Shown: positions 1-7,940, numbered from the stretch's first letter. The stretch is 23,095 nucleotides of DNA from CALEUX01 sp964521525 (GCA_964521525.1 CAZFTD010000039.1:1-23095), one strand, 5' to 3'. Made by a program: numbers and translations. Notes: generated by a model from the sequence alone, not told the origin.

Positions 1-52
1 CATATTCTGTCAGGTTTGAAATTCTTCAATTTGCAGCCAAGATTAAAATACC

Positions 53-655
53 ATCAATTTCAATTTTTTAGAGTTTATCTCGGCCTTTATTGTACTATTT
101 GCGGTAATAGACATTCTGGGTTCCATCCCCATTATTATTGATATCAGAAACAAAGGTGCCAAAATAAATGCCTTGCAGGCATCAACCATTTCAATAATAA
201 TACTGATTGCTTTTCTATTTGTTGGTGAGGCACTTCTAGGTTTGTTTGGTGTTGATATTTCATCGTTCGCCATTGCAGGCTCGTTTGTTCTGCTTATTAT
301 GTCGCTCGAAATGATTCTTGGTGTAGAGTTTTTCAAACACGACTCGCCCGGTGGTGCTACCATTGTTCCCATTGCGTTCCCGTTAATTGCAGGAGCCGGT
401 TCGTTTACAACTTTGCTGGCGTTGCGTTCGGAGTTTGATGTTATTAATATTATCCTGGCACTGTTTGTAAATATTGTCATTGTTTTCTTTGTTTTAAATT
501 ACACGCACCGTATCGAAAAATTTATTGGAGCCGGTGGCATTTATGTGTTAAAGAAATTTTTTGGAATTATATTACTGGCTATGGCCATCAGACTATTTAT
601 GTCGAACTTTGCAGCCCTGTTAACCGACTTTCTTCCAAAAGTTAAAGGTTTATGA
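53..655 (+). CDS. MarC-family (UPF0056) inner-membrane protein, probable ATC start
   Basis: This is a multi-pass inner-membrane protein of the MarC family, about 200 residues, the usual family length. The family has no firmly established substrate, although it is sometimes labelled as a transporter. The reading frame is hydrophobic throughout, with about six membrane segments and the family-like stretches AVIDILGSIPI, SLEMILG and PLIAGAGSFTT. Homology to the MarC N-terminus (residues NFNFLEF) runs upstream to codon 53, and an in-frame TAA lies at 44-46. No ATG, GTG or TTG occurs between that stop and TTG at 173, and starting at 173 would remove the first membrane segment and the IDILGSIP motif. 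The likely start is therefore ATC at 53, or an ATG altered by mutation or sequence error. The stop codon overlaps the next gene by 4 bp (ATGA), so the two are probably co-transcribed and translationally coupled. The family call is confident; the start is uncertain. Confidence 0.85.
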   Translation: MNFNFLEFISAFIVLFAVIDILGSIPIIIDIRNKGAKINALQASTISIIILIAFLFVGEALLGLFGVDISSFAIAGSFVLLIMSLEMILGVEFFKHDSPGGATIVPIAFPLIAGAGSFTTLLALRSEFDVINIILALFVNIVIVFFVLNYTHRIEKFIGAGGIYVLKKFFGIILLAMAIRLFMSNFAALLTDFLPKVKGL

Positions 656-1263
656 GTGCAGCCAAATTCTATGTAGTTTGGACAGGCCGTGCGCCCGGCA
701 TTTATACCAGCTGGGACGAATGCCGCAAACAGGTTGAAGGTTTTGAAGGCGCCCGTTATAAATCCTATAAAACTCAGGAAGAGGCTATAGCTGCTTTTGG
801 TAAAAAAGCACCTGATTTATTTGCCAGTGCTCGTAAAAAAGAGCCAACAAAAACTGGCGTCCCTATTTCCAACAGTCTTTCTGTTGATGCTGCCTGTAGC
901 GGTAATCCTGGTGTTATGGAATATCGGGGTGTGCATGTTTTAACCAAAGAAGTATGGTTTCATCAGAAATTTGAAATCGGCACTAACAATATCGGTGAAT
1001 TTTTAGCCATTGTTCACGGCCTGGCCGAACTTAACCGACGAAAAATTAACATTCCGGTGTACACCGACTCTCAAACCGCGCTTTCGTGGATAAGGAAAAA
1101 GAAATGCGCCACCAAACTCCCTGAAACAGAAAAAACGGCCGAGCTATTCAACATAATCAGAAGGGCCGAGCAATGGCTATTAACCAATACCTGGAATCAA
1201 CCTTTACTGAAATGGGATACTGAAAATTGGGGTGAAATACCCGCCGATTTTGGACGCAAATAA
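652..1263 (+). CDS. rnhA: Ribonuclease HI with N-terminal viroplasmin (hybrid-binding) domain
   Basis: This enzyme cleaves the RNA strand of RNA:DNA hybrids in the cytoplasm, for example R-loops and primers. Residues 5-49 form the small viroplasmin-type domain (FYVVWTGRAPGIY, then W21 and F31) known to bind hybrids in eukaryote-like RNases H1. Residues about 75-203 are the RNase H fold. Visible acidic residues fit the metal-binding set: D79 in SVDAACSGNPG, E116 in NNIGEF, D139 in YTDSQTA, and probably D199 near the C-terminus. At 203 residues it has the length expected for this two-domain bacterial type. The ATG overlaps the marC stop codon, so it is the second gene of a two-gene unit. Confidence 0.92.
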   Translation: MSAAKFYVVWTGRAPGIYTSWDECRKQVEGFEGARYKSYKTQEEAIAAFGKKAPDLFASARKKEPTKTGVPISNSLSVDAACSGNPGVMEYRGVHVLTKEVWFHQKFEIGTNNIGEFLAIVHGLAELNRRKINIPVYTDSQTALSWIRKKKCATKLPETEKTAELFNIIRRAEQWLLTNTWNQPLLKWDTENWGEIPADFGRK

Positions 1264-1386
1264 GCTTAAGGAAGTTAATCGTAAAAAGGTAGAAGGCAGA
1301 AGTTTTTGTTCAAAGTTGGCGCCCCACCCTCAGCGTTTTTGGTAGCTAAAAACCTTTGTCTATTTACTGTTGACCTGCAACGATTA

Positions 1387-3276
1387 TTAATTGGATGTGA
1401 CAATGGGAAAACTAAAGCGAATTCTGGTACCCTGCCCCATTCCAACCTGAGATTTATCTTCTACTTTAACACCCGAAATCACATAATCCTGTGATGGTTG
1501 TAATTTCGACCATACCTTATTCCCGGCAATGGGAATTCCCGTACCCTTCAATCGTTCTTCTAACTGACGGTTTTTAATATTCAAGCCTGACGAACCGTTA
1601 TCTTCTATGGTCACCTCCAACTTATCGCCTCTGCGCATAAAAGCAATATTGAAACAAGGATTTTCCTGATCGTTCAGGAGCCCATTGGTTATTGCATTTT
1701 CAATAAAAGGTTTTGTAACCATAAAAGGAACCAGTATGTTTCCCTCATCGGTTTTTAAATTCGATTCAATATTAAAGCCAATATCTTTACTGAAGCGTTG
1801 TTGTTGAACCAGAAAATAAGCGTGCAAAAAATCGATTTCCTGACTAAGTGGAATCAACCCTTTCCCGGTGTTTTCGAATATCTTTCGTAATAATGCTGCT
1901 ACATTGCTTAAATGGTCCAGAGCCAGCTCGTTATTGCCGCTGATGATATGGCCCTGCAACGACGACAACATACTGAAAACAAAATGAGTATCCATTTGCG
2001 ACTGAATAAACTTTTGTCCAAATGCCTGTTGGTGAACTAGTTTAACAGCCCTATTCCGACGAATTAACAGATAAACGGTAATGATGGTTGCCAATACAAC
2101 TATTAAAATTAAAACTGCCCAGTAAATCCTTTCTCGAATTTGAGCTTTGTAGTTTTGCAATTCACGTTGAGCTAGTTGCCGTTCGAGTTCCTGGTTAAGA
2201 ATGCCTTGTTTATAAACCGGGTTTTCTTTTAAAAATGAATCGCGTAAGGCTTGGTACTGCTCGTGGGTTTTAAGTGCATCTTCGAAAAGGCCGGCGTTTT
2301 TATATCCTAAGTATAAAGAATAAAGGTTCGTGAGTATTAAATCTGTACTTTCTATCTGGTTAGCCAATTCTTGCGCTTTTTTATATAAAAAAATGGCTTG
2401 CTGGTGTTCATTTTTAGCGGCATATAAATCGCCTAGTAAAATATAGGCACTCACCTCTCCGGTTTTATCTCCGGCGGCCTTCATTAGTACCAAGGCGCGT
2501 TCCAAAATATTGCCAGCCTCATCAAAATTTCTCTGTCGAATCATTAAGGCACCAATATTACACAGAACAGTTGCCTCTTTCATAGGTAAATTTCGCTTAC
2601 TATAAATATCCAGAGCCTTTAGATAGTGGCTTTCAGCCTTTTGAAACTCATTTTGAACTGCAAAAATGGCGGCCAGATTATTATAGGTTCCTGCTGCCTC
2701 CTCCCATTCGTTCAAATCAAGAAAAATATCCAGGGCTTTATCATAAAATTCCAGCGCCTTGTTTATCTGGCCAGCCTGCTCAAACATCATAGCCATATTC
2801 TGGTACGACTGTGCTATCCCCTTTTCATTATCAAGCTTTAGTTCTATGGATAAAGATTGTGTGAAGGCATTAAGGGCATTGTCAAACTGCCCAAGGTAGT
2901 AAAAAACAAGTCCCAGATTATTCCAGGCAGAAGCCAACCTGACAGAATCCCCGGAAGCAGCAAAACAATCTGTTGACTTCTTGTAAAAACCAATAGCTTC
3001 GGACCAATTTTGCTTATAGTAAGCGGCCTCACCCTGATAATAATTTCCAATGGCTTCGGCATAAATATCCTTTCCTGAGTATCGAAGCAGGAGTTTCCTA
3101 GCTAAAGAATCGGCCAAAAATGGATTCTCCTCCAGACATTCAAGTATGGAATTTTCGAAAGCACTTATAGTTTCATGATTAGAAGAATAGAGAGAATGGT
3201 GAGGCGGATTCAAACCAAAAGATTTGAAAAAAACAAACATCAGAGAAACCTGCAAGCAAATAAGCCTCAAACTCAT
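1387..3276 (-). CDS. Orphan TPR-containing LytS-like sensor histidine kinase
   Basis: This is a membrane sensor kinase built as signal peptide or anchor (residues about 1-22), a string of TPR repeats (about 70-350), a coiled segment, one membrane helix (about 384-406), and a LytS/YehU-type kinase module (about 420-625). The phospho-acceptor is probably H431 in SQMDTHFVFSML. The usual family signature reads QMNPHFIFN, so the N, P and final N are changed. The ATPase N-box is KPFIENAITNG (N527), where KHG is expected at the end. The D-box is DNGSSG at 559-564, and a GTG at 578-580 may serve as a G-box. In Bacteroidetes the TPR part normally lies in the periplasm and the kinase in the cytoplasm, with a LytTR regulator beside it. 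No regulator is in this window. It converges with the RNase H gene. It may be a weak or divergent kinase; the family is clear but its activity is inferred. Confidence 0.88.
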   Translation of the reverse strand: MSLRLICLQVSLMFVFFKSFGLNPPHHSLYSSNHETISAFENSILECLEENPFLADSLARKLLLRYSGKDIYAEAIGNYYQGEAAYYKQNWSEAIGFYKKSTDCFAASGDSVRLASAWNNLGLVFYYLGQFDNALNAFTQSLSIELKLDNEKGIAQSYQNMAMMFEQAGQINKALEFYDKALDIFLDLNEWEEAAGTYNNLAAIFAVQNEFQKAESHYLKALDIYSKRNLPMKEATVLCNIGALMIRQRNFDEAGNILERALVLMKAAGDKTGEVSAYILLGDLYAAKNEHQQAIFLYKKAQELANQIESTDLILTNLYSLYLGYKNAGLFEDALKTHEQYQALRDSFLKENPVYKQGILNQELERQLAQRELQNYKAQIRERIYWAVLILIVVLATIITVYLLIRRNRAVKLVHQQAFGQKFIQSQMDTHFVFSMLSSLQGHIISGNNELALDHLSNVAALLRKIFENTGKGLIPLSQEIDFLHAYFLVQQQRFSKDIGFNIESNLKTDEGNILVPFMVTKPFIENAITNGLLNDQENPCFNIAFMRRGDKLEVTIEDNGSSGLNIKNRQLEERLKGTGIPIAGNKVWSKLQPSQDYVISGVKVEDKSQVGMGQGTRIRFSFPIVTSN

Positions 3277-3315
3277 AAACCGGGGTAGAATTCTTAATTA
3301 ATTCAATCACAATGG

Positions 3316-3348
3316 CAAATTTAATTTTTTTTAATTTAAAAAGCCAAT
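3316..3348 (-). promoter_or_regulatory. Predicted Bacteroidetes-type promoter of the TPR sensor kinase
   Basis: On the minus strand, TAAATTTG (plus positions 3316-3323) matches the Bacteroidetes -7 consensus TAnnTTTG. ATTG (3345-3348) lies 21 bp upstream as a -33-like element. The start codon follows about 40 bp downstream. Confidence 0.5.
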
Positions 3349-3407
3349 TGAATATTCATTCAGGTTCACTCAAGCTTTCCCTTGAGCAATTACATTCTTT
3401 GTACAAT

Positions 3408-3447
3408 AAAAAAGCCACTCCGAAATTAACTCCGAAATGGCTTTTTA
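3408..3447 (-). terminator. Rho-independent terminator downstream of the GH3 remnant
   Basis: A 9-bp stem AAAAAGCCA (3409-3417) pairs with TGGCTTTTT (3438-3446) around a 20-nt loop that itself contains two copies of CTCCGAAAT. The A/T arms make it usable from either strand. It follows the GH3 stop by about 30 bp. Confidence 0.65.
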
Positions 3448-3474
3448 AAACTAACCCGGGTATTGTTTCCTCTA

Positions 3475-4620
3475 TTACTCAACGTAAGTAAACTCAGCTT
3501 TTAATTCTGCAATTTGTACCACAAATTCTCCGGGTTCAGTTACCCTTTTGTTTTGTGCGTTTATAAAAGAAACATCTTCGGGGGTTAAGCTGAAGCTCAC
3601 TGTTTGCTCTTCTCCCGGCTTAAGATTGATTTTCTCAAATCCTCGCAAGCGCTTAACATCGGGTGTAACTGATGCAAATAAGTCGGTGGTGTATAGCAAT
3701 ACAGTTTCTTTGCCTTCCATATTACCGGTATTTTTCACCTTTACATTGATTTCAAGTTTCCCGTTTTTTTGCAGCTTATCAGAACTCAATGTCAGATTGC
3801 TATACTCAAATGTGGTATAGCTTAATCCAAAACCAAACGGGTACTGATTTGAACCGGCAACCAAAACTTTGACATTCTTTTTTAATGGCAGAATGTTTCC
3901 TTCGTTTTTCAACAATGTAACCGATTCCGCTGCTGTTTGGTAAGCAGCCTGCTCAAACTCTTCGCTTCCAAACAAAGGATAATCATTGTAATGGGTTACA
4001 GGGCGTTCAAACAAGCCCAGTTTGAATTTCACATTTAAAATGCGGCGAACGGCATCGTCAATACGCGATATGGGCACCTCTCCCTCGTTCACCAACTCAA
4101 CAAGGTAATTGCAAAAATCGAAATTGTACGGAATCATCGACATATCAATACCTGCATTAATGGCCAGTTTTACAGCTTCCTTCTGCGATTGGGCTACTTT
4201 ATCGCGTTCGTGAAGGTTTTCAATATCCTTCCAATCGGTAACCACCAAACCGGTAAAACCAAGTTCTTCTTTCAGAAGTTTTGTTAAGAGTTCGTAACTT
4301 GCGTGAACCGGAACACCATTGATAATTCCCGAATTCACCATAACCGTATGGGCACCGGCATCAATGGCAGCTTTAAAGGCGGGCAAATGGCGCTCGCGCA
4401 GTTCAATTTCCGGAATAAGCGCCGGCGTGCGGTCTTTCCCCGACACCGGAACCGAATATCCCAGGTAATGTTTCAAACAGGAAGCCACACGGGTAGGATC
4501 GGAAATATCGTTATTGTCGCCTTCGTACCCTTTAACAAGTTCAATACCGAGTTGGCTGGTTAAATACACATCTTCTCCAAACGTTTCCCACATACGCGGA
4601 AATCTTGGGTCGCGTCCAAT
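3475..4620 (-). pseudogene. Truncated GH3 beta-glucosidase with loss of its 5' part and of the GH3_C domain
   Basis: This is a remnant of a family 3 glycoside hydrolase, resembling the secreted beta-glucan/xyloglucan beta-glucosidases of Bacteroidetes. Numbering from the ATG at 4593, the frame carries the second half of the TIM barrel: KHYLGYSVPVSGKDRTPA at 41-58, and the nucleophile motif VVTDW with D120. It then enters the start of the alpha/beta sandwich domain (ESVTLLKNEGNILPL, VLVAGSN at 243-249). The next residues, YPFGFGLSYTTFEYSNL, belong just before the fibronectin III-like domain. In full-length relatives roughly 200 or more residues, including the acid/base region, lie between these two motifs, so an in-frame deletion near 3841-3852 is inferred. 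Homology continues upstream of the ATG (GRDPRFPR, to about 4620) and then stops, so the signal peptide and the first barrel part are also missing. The open frame suggests recent decay or selection on a fragment. Catalysis is very unlikely. Confidence 0.85.
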
Positions 4621-5025
4621 TTTGAAGAAGCGGGATTTGATGGTGATGGTGACATGCCGACGACGCCCTTGTTTCCTGTGATTGAGGCCGCTGCTCTAAG
4701 CCAAAGAATAATTAACTGGCTTATTGGAAATAATCCCAACGATGAACAAGCCAGACAGACATGGCAAAGCCAGCCGCGTTTATCGGCCAAGCAAATAAGT
4801 TCAAAAGCCAATCTTCTGAGACTTACCCAACAACCAAATCGGTTTTACCATAAAAACTGCCAAAAACTATAAATGCAGTGTGTTTTTTCAGGTTGATTTA
4901 AAAGATTTGGCTATCACCTTTGCTCAAAACAACCTCTCTTATTCCGTTGAACCCTCATTGGAAGAGCCGCCGCTTTTGTTGATATGACCATCAGTCAAAC
5001 CGGATTGCAGGTTTCGAGGTCTTAA
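4621..5025 (+). pseudogene. fkp: Remnant of fkp, fucokinase/L-fucose-1-phosphate guanylyltransferase
   Basis: Intact Fkp (about 950 residues in Bacteroides) makes GDP-L-fucose from salvaged fucose. Only scraps remain. Frame 1 from about 4621 to 4872 reads DMPTTPLFPVIE, then INWLIGNNP, then PRLSAKQISSKANLLRL, which resembles the middle of Fkp. A stop and a frame change follow near 4865-4873. Frame 2 continues with SVFFQVDLKDLAITFA and SLEEPPLL up to about 4975. The sequence then jumps, in frame 1, to FVDMTISQTGLQVSRS and a stop at 5023-5025, which matches the conserved Fkp C-terminus. So the N-terminal half, an internal block of several hundred residues and the frame are all lost. The stop codon shares TTAA with the waaA stop. 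The family match is from memory of the motifs and should be confirmed by a translated search. Confidence 0.75.
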
Positions 5026-6251
5026 AACAACTCTTTCATAATTAGAGGTGTTGCGCCACACATGCTTAAAACATATTTTCGGGAAGCTTCGCCAGCCAGA
5101 TTTAACTCCTTGTTGGATTCTGGATTCCATAAAAATTCCATAATCCGGTTAAAATCGTGTTGCGATTCAATGGCGAATCCCCCACCAACCTCTATCAAAT
5201 CAAGAGCTTCCTTAAACTTTTTATGATTGGGGCCAAAAATTACCGGCACCCCATAAGTGGCAGCTTCCAGAGTATTATGGATGCCTTTCCCAAAACCACC
5301 ACCAATGTATGCAACACTTCCATATCGGTAAATGGCCGATAACAGCCCAATAGTGTCAATTATCAAAACCCTGCATTCGTTAAACGTAGTACTATCTTTT
5401 TTCGAAAATCTTCCAACCGACACTTTAAACCGTTGTTCCAATTGGGAGATATGCGACTCATGAACCTCGTGGGGCGCAATAATCAACTTTACATCATCTC
5501 CGGCATTGTTGATGTACTCAGCCAGAATAGCTTCATCGGCCGGCCAGGAACTTCCGGCTACCAAAACTTTTCCATGGGCAGCAAAATCCTTAACCTCCGG
5601 AACTTCGGCAGCCGATTGTGCAATGGCCGTAACCCGATCGAAACGTGTGTCGCCTGCTACCACATAGTTTTTTAAACCAATTAGCTCCAACAATTGAGCT
5701 GATTTCTGATCCTGCACATAAAAACGCGATACCGCTTTTAATATTGAACGGTACCAGCCGCCATACCATTTAAAAAACACCTGATTCTGTCGGAAAATGG
5801 TTGAGATGCTGTAAACCGGAATTTCCAACTTCTTTAAGCACTTATAATAATGGTACCAGAATTCGTACTTAACAAAAAATGCCATGGAGGGATTGATGGC
5901 CATAATAAACCGTTTGGCATTCGATGGCGTGTCGGCAGGTAAATACACCACCAAATCGGCCATATTGTAGTTTTTCCTGATTTCGTACCCCGATGGAGAA
6001 AAGAACGTTAACGCAATTTTATACGCCGGAAACTGAGCTTTGATGGCTTCGATCAATGGCCGCCCTTGTTCAAACTCCCCAAGCGAAGCACAATGCACCC
6101 AAATAATTTTGCCCGATGCCTGAAACAGTTTCAACTTTTGCCATGTTTCGCGGCGACCAATCAGCAGTTGTTTAGCCTTTACATTAAAAGGCGCTGCAAT
6201 TCGCAGCAGGAAACTGAAAAACACTATTCCAAAATTGTATAACAATTGCAT
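5022..6251 (-). CDS. waaA: 3-deoxy-D-manno-octulosonic acid (Kdo) transferase
   Basis: WaaA (KdtA) transfers Kdo from CMP-Kdo to lipid A precursors at the inner face of the inner membrane, an essential step of LPS core synthesis. The first 20 or so residues (LLYNFGIVFFSFLLRIA) form the usual membrane anchor. The GT-B fold follows with HCASLGE, where E59 corresponds to the family's catalytic glutamate. Further along are FVKYEFWYHY, the GSSWPADE loop, APHEVHESHI, and the C-terminal nucleotide-sugar motif YIGGGFGKGIHNTLEAATYGVPVIFGP. A longer frame starts upstream at 6290, but the ATG at 6251 gives the standard N-terminus. At 409 residues it is slightly shorter than the E. coli protein. It is convergent with the fkp remnant and stands alone as a transcription unit. 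Confidence 0.95.
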   Translation of the reverse strand: MQLLYNFGIVFFSFLLRIAAPFNVKAKQLLIGRRETWQKLKLFQASGKIIWVHCASLGEFEQGRPLIEAIKAQFPAYKIALTFFSPSGYEIRKNYNMADLVVYLPADTPSNAKRFIMAINPSMAFFVKYEFWYHYYKCLKKLEIPVYSISTIFRQNQVFFKWYGGWYRSILKAVSRFYVQDQKSAQLLELIGLKNYVVAGDTRFDRVTAIAQSAAEVPEVKDFAAHGKVLVAGSSWPADEAILAEYINNAGDDVKLIIAPHEVHESHISQLEQRFKVSVGRFSKKDSTTFNECRVLIIDTIGLLSAIYRYGSVAYIGGGFGKGIHNTLEAATYGVPVIFGPNHKKFKEALDLIEVGGGFAIESQHDFNRIMEFLWNPESNKELNLAGEASRKYVLSMCGATPLIMKELF

Positions 6252-6273
6252 GGTTCCATTTTTTACATGGATG

Positions 6274-6281
6274 CAAAGGTA
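6274..6281 (-). promoter_or_regulatory. Predicted -7 box of the waaA promoter
   Basis: On the minus strand TACCTTTG matches TAnnTTTG. An ATTGGG stretch lies 20 bp upstream and could serve as the -33 element. The inferred transcript start leaves a leader of only about 15-20 nt before the ATG at 6251, which supports that start codon. Confidence 0.5.
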
Positions 6282-6318
6282 GCATAACACTTATAAATAA
6301 ACCCAATTAAATATCATT

Positions 6319-6418
6319 AAAAAAGAAGACAGGAGAAAGGAAAATCGATGACAGGACAAGGGAGGCCGGAGGAGGAAGAAGGGAGACAGGAGGATGGAAA
6401 CCGAAAAAAGAAGACAGG
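6319..6418. repeat. Purine-rich element bounded by an exact 15-bp direct repeat
   Basis: About 100 bp consist almost wholly of A and G on the plus strand. AAAAAAGAAGACAGG occurs at 6319-6333 and again, exactly, at 6404-6418 (period 85). ACAGG also occurs twice between them, within TGACAGGACAAGG and AGACAGGAGG. No coding frame or hairpin is evident. Similar ACAGGAGAC-like strings occur between genes in Bacteroidetes genomes, but whether this is a dispersed family was not tested. Confidence 0.6.
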
Positions 6419-6637
6419 TTTGTTTGCATTAATATTTTATTATTGAGCTTAAATATGATTCACTATTTTTAATGTATCAGACTTACGGGCTTATAGTTGA
6501 TTGTCCGTAGCGAACATAAATCGCTTAATATCTGATAATTGCTATCATCTTGCATCTAAAATTCTTAAAATCTAACAATCTATTATTTTTTAAGAGTGTT
6601 TAAGAAAAAGATATTATCAGCCACACAATTATTTTTG

Positions 6638-6645
6638 TATCTTTG
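6638..6645 (+). promoter_or_regulatory. Predicted -7 box of the pgk promoter
   Basis: TATCTTTG is a perfect match to TAnnTTTG, about 36 bp before the pgk ATG. No clear TTTG element is seen 19-21 bp upstream, so only the -7 element is claimed. Confidence 0.5.
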
Positions 6646-6680
6646 TTAACTCATATTAAAACCCTATAAACTAAATAAAT

Positions 6681-7940
6681 ATGTCGAAAATTGACAGTTT
6701 TAATTTTTCCGGTAAAAAGGCCATTGTTCGCGTGGACTTTAACGTTCCTTTCAATGAGAAATTTGAAATTACCGACGACACTCGCATCAGAGCTGCTGTT
6801 CCTACCATTCAGAAAATTCTGAAAGACGGTGGTGCAGCCATTATCATGTCGCACCTTGGGCGTCCTAAGGGTAAATTTAATGCCGATTTTTCGCTGAAAC
6901 ACATTCAGTCACACCTGGCTAAAACTCTGGGTGTAGATGTGATTTTTGCAGGCGACTGTGTTGGCGCTGAAGTTAAAGCCAAAGCCGAAGCATTAAAACC
7001 CGGTCAGGTTTTGTTACTCGAGAATCTTCGTTTCTATCTGGAAGAAGAAGGAAAACCAAAACTTGCAGAGGATGCTTCTGAGGAAGAAACAAAAAAAGCA
7101 AAGGCTGAAATGAAGGAAAAACAAAAAACCTTCTCCAAAGAATTGGCCAGTCTGGCTGATGTTTATGTGAACGATGCTTTTGGTACTGCTCACAGGGCTC
7201 ATGCCTCTACTGCTATTATTGCCGATTATTTCGACAACGATCATAAAATGTTTGGCTACCTTATTGAGAGCGAACTTGGCAGCCTGATAAAAGTACTTGA
7301 AAAACCCAAACGTCCGTTTACAGCCATCATGGGTGGAGCAAAAGTTTCTTCAAAAATCACCATTATCGAAAACCTGCTCGATAAAGTTGACAACCTGATT
7401 TTGGGTGGTGGTATGACTTATACCTTTATTAAAGCCCATGGCGGTGAAGTTGGTGATTCTATTTGCGAGCCCGAGTTCCTTGATTTAGCCAAAAATATTG
7501 AAGCTAAAGCTGCCGAAAAAGGCGTTAAACTGTATATTGCTACCGATGTGGTTGCTGCTGATGCATTTGATAATAACGCAAAAACCAAAATAACAGCATC
7601 TGATGCAATTCCTGCCGGCTGGCAAGGTTTGGATGCTGGGCCTGAAACCATTAAAACGTTTACCCAGGTAATTGAAAACTCCGGAACCATTTTATGGAAC
7701 GGTCCTGTGGGTGTATTTGAAATGGACTCCTTTGCCAAAGGATCTAGGGCTGTTGCCGACGCCATTGTTGCCGCTACTAAAAAAGGTGCCTTCTCGCTGA
7801 TTGGTGGTGGCGACTCTGTTGCCTGTATTAACAAATTCGGTTTGGCCGAAGAAGTTTCATACATTTCAACTGCCGGTGGTGCACTGCTTGAATATCTGGA
7901 AGGAAAAGTATTACCCGGCATTAAAGCCATTCAGGGATAA
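6681..7940 (+). CDS. pgk: Phosphoglycerate kinase
   Basis: Cytoplasmic glycolytic enzyme that transfers phosphate from 1,3-bisphosphoglycerate to ADP. Visible signatures are VRVDFNVPF (residues 16-24), SHLGRPKG (57-64) for substrate binding, VLLLENLRFY, MGGAKVSSKI, LGGGMTYTF, and the nucleotide-binding loop GGGDS (375-379). The 419 residues include a lysine/glutamate-rich insertion after LRFYLEEEG (about residues 121-150). I recall such insertions in Bacteroidetes enzymes. It is a single-gene unit with its own promoter and a strong terminator. High AT third positions resemble those of its neighbours, so nothing suggests transfer. Confidence 0.98.
   Translation: MSKIDSFNFSGKKAIVRVDFNVPFNEKFEITDDTRIRAAVPTIQKILKDGGAAIIMSHLGRPKGKFNADFSLKHIQSHLAKTLGVDVIFAGDCVGAEVKAKAEALKPGQVLLLENLRFYLEEEGKPKLAEDASEEETKKAKAEMKEKQKTFSKELASLADVYVNDAFGTAHRAHASTAIIADYFDNDHKMFGYLIESELGSLIKVLEKPKRPFTAIMGGAKVSSKITIIENLLDKVDNLILGGGMTYTFIKAHGGEVGDSICEPEFLDLAKNIEAKAAEKGVKLYIATDVVAADAFDNNAKTKITASDAIPAGWQGLDAGPETIKTFTQVIENSGTILWNGPVGVFEMDSFAKGSRAVADAIVAATKKGAFSLIGGGDSVACINKFGLAEEVSYISTAGGALLEYLEGKVLPGIKAIQG

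Larger units (their letters stand above)
6252..6680. other. Non-coding gap between divergent waaA and pgk
   Basis: This stretch has no credible gene. It holds the waaA promoter at one end, the purine-rich repeat at 6319-6418, about 200 bp of AT-rich sequence without recognised structure, and the pgk -7 box at the other end. Confidence 0.7.

Noticed and set aside
43..480. 145-codon frame antisense to marC
   Set aside because: The serine/asparagine-rich translation mirrors the hydrophobic MarC codons on the other strand; marC has clear family homology.
1264..1386. Hairpin GTTTTT/AAAAAC near 1335-1355 as a terminator between RNase H and the sensor kinase
   Set aside because: The stem is six AT-rich pairs without GC or a proper T-tract, too weak to call.
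3369..3386. Short hairpin CTCAAG/CTTGAG upstream of the sensor kinase promoter
   Set aside because: A 6-bp stem without a T-tract or repeated context, expected often by chance.
4560..4811. 83-codon minus-strand frame across the GH3/fkp junction
   Set aside because: It overlaps the Fkp-like reading on the plus strand and the GH3 frame in another phase, and shows no homology.
4935..4985. A third-frame reading (IPLNPH) that could be taken as the run-up to the Fkp C-terminus
   Set aside because: Frame 2 over the same bases gives SLEEPPLL continuous with SVFFQVDLKDLA, a better match to the middle of Fkp, so the third-frame resemblance is probably chance.
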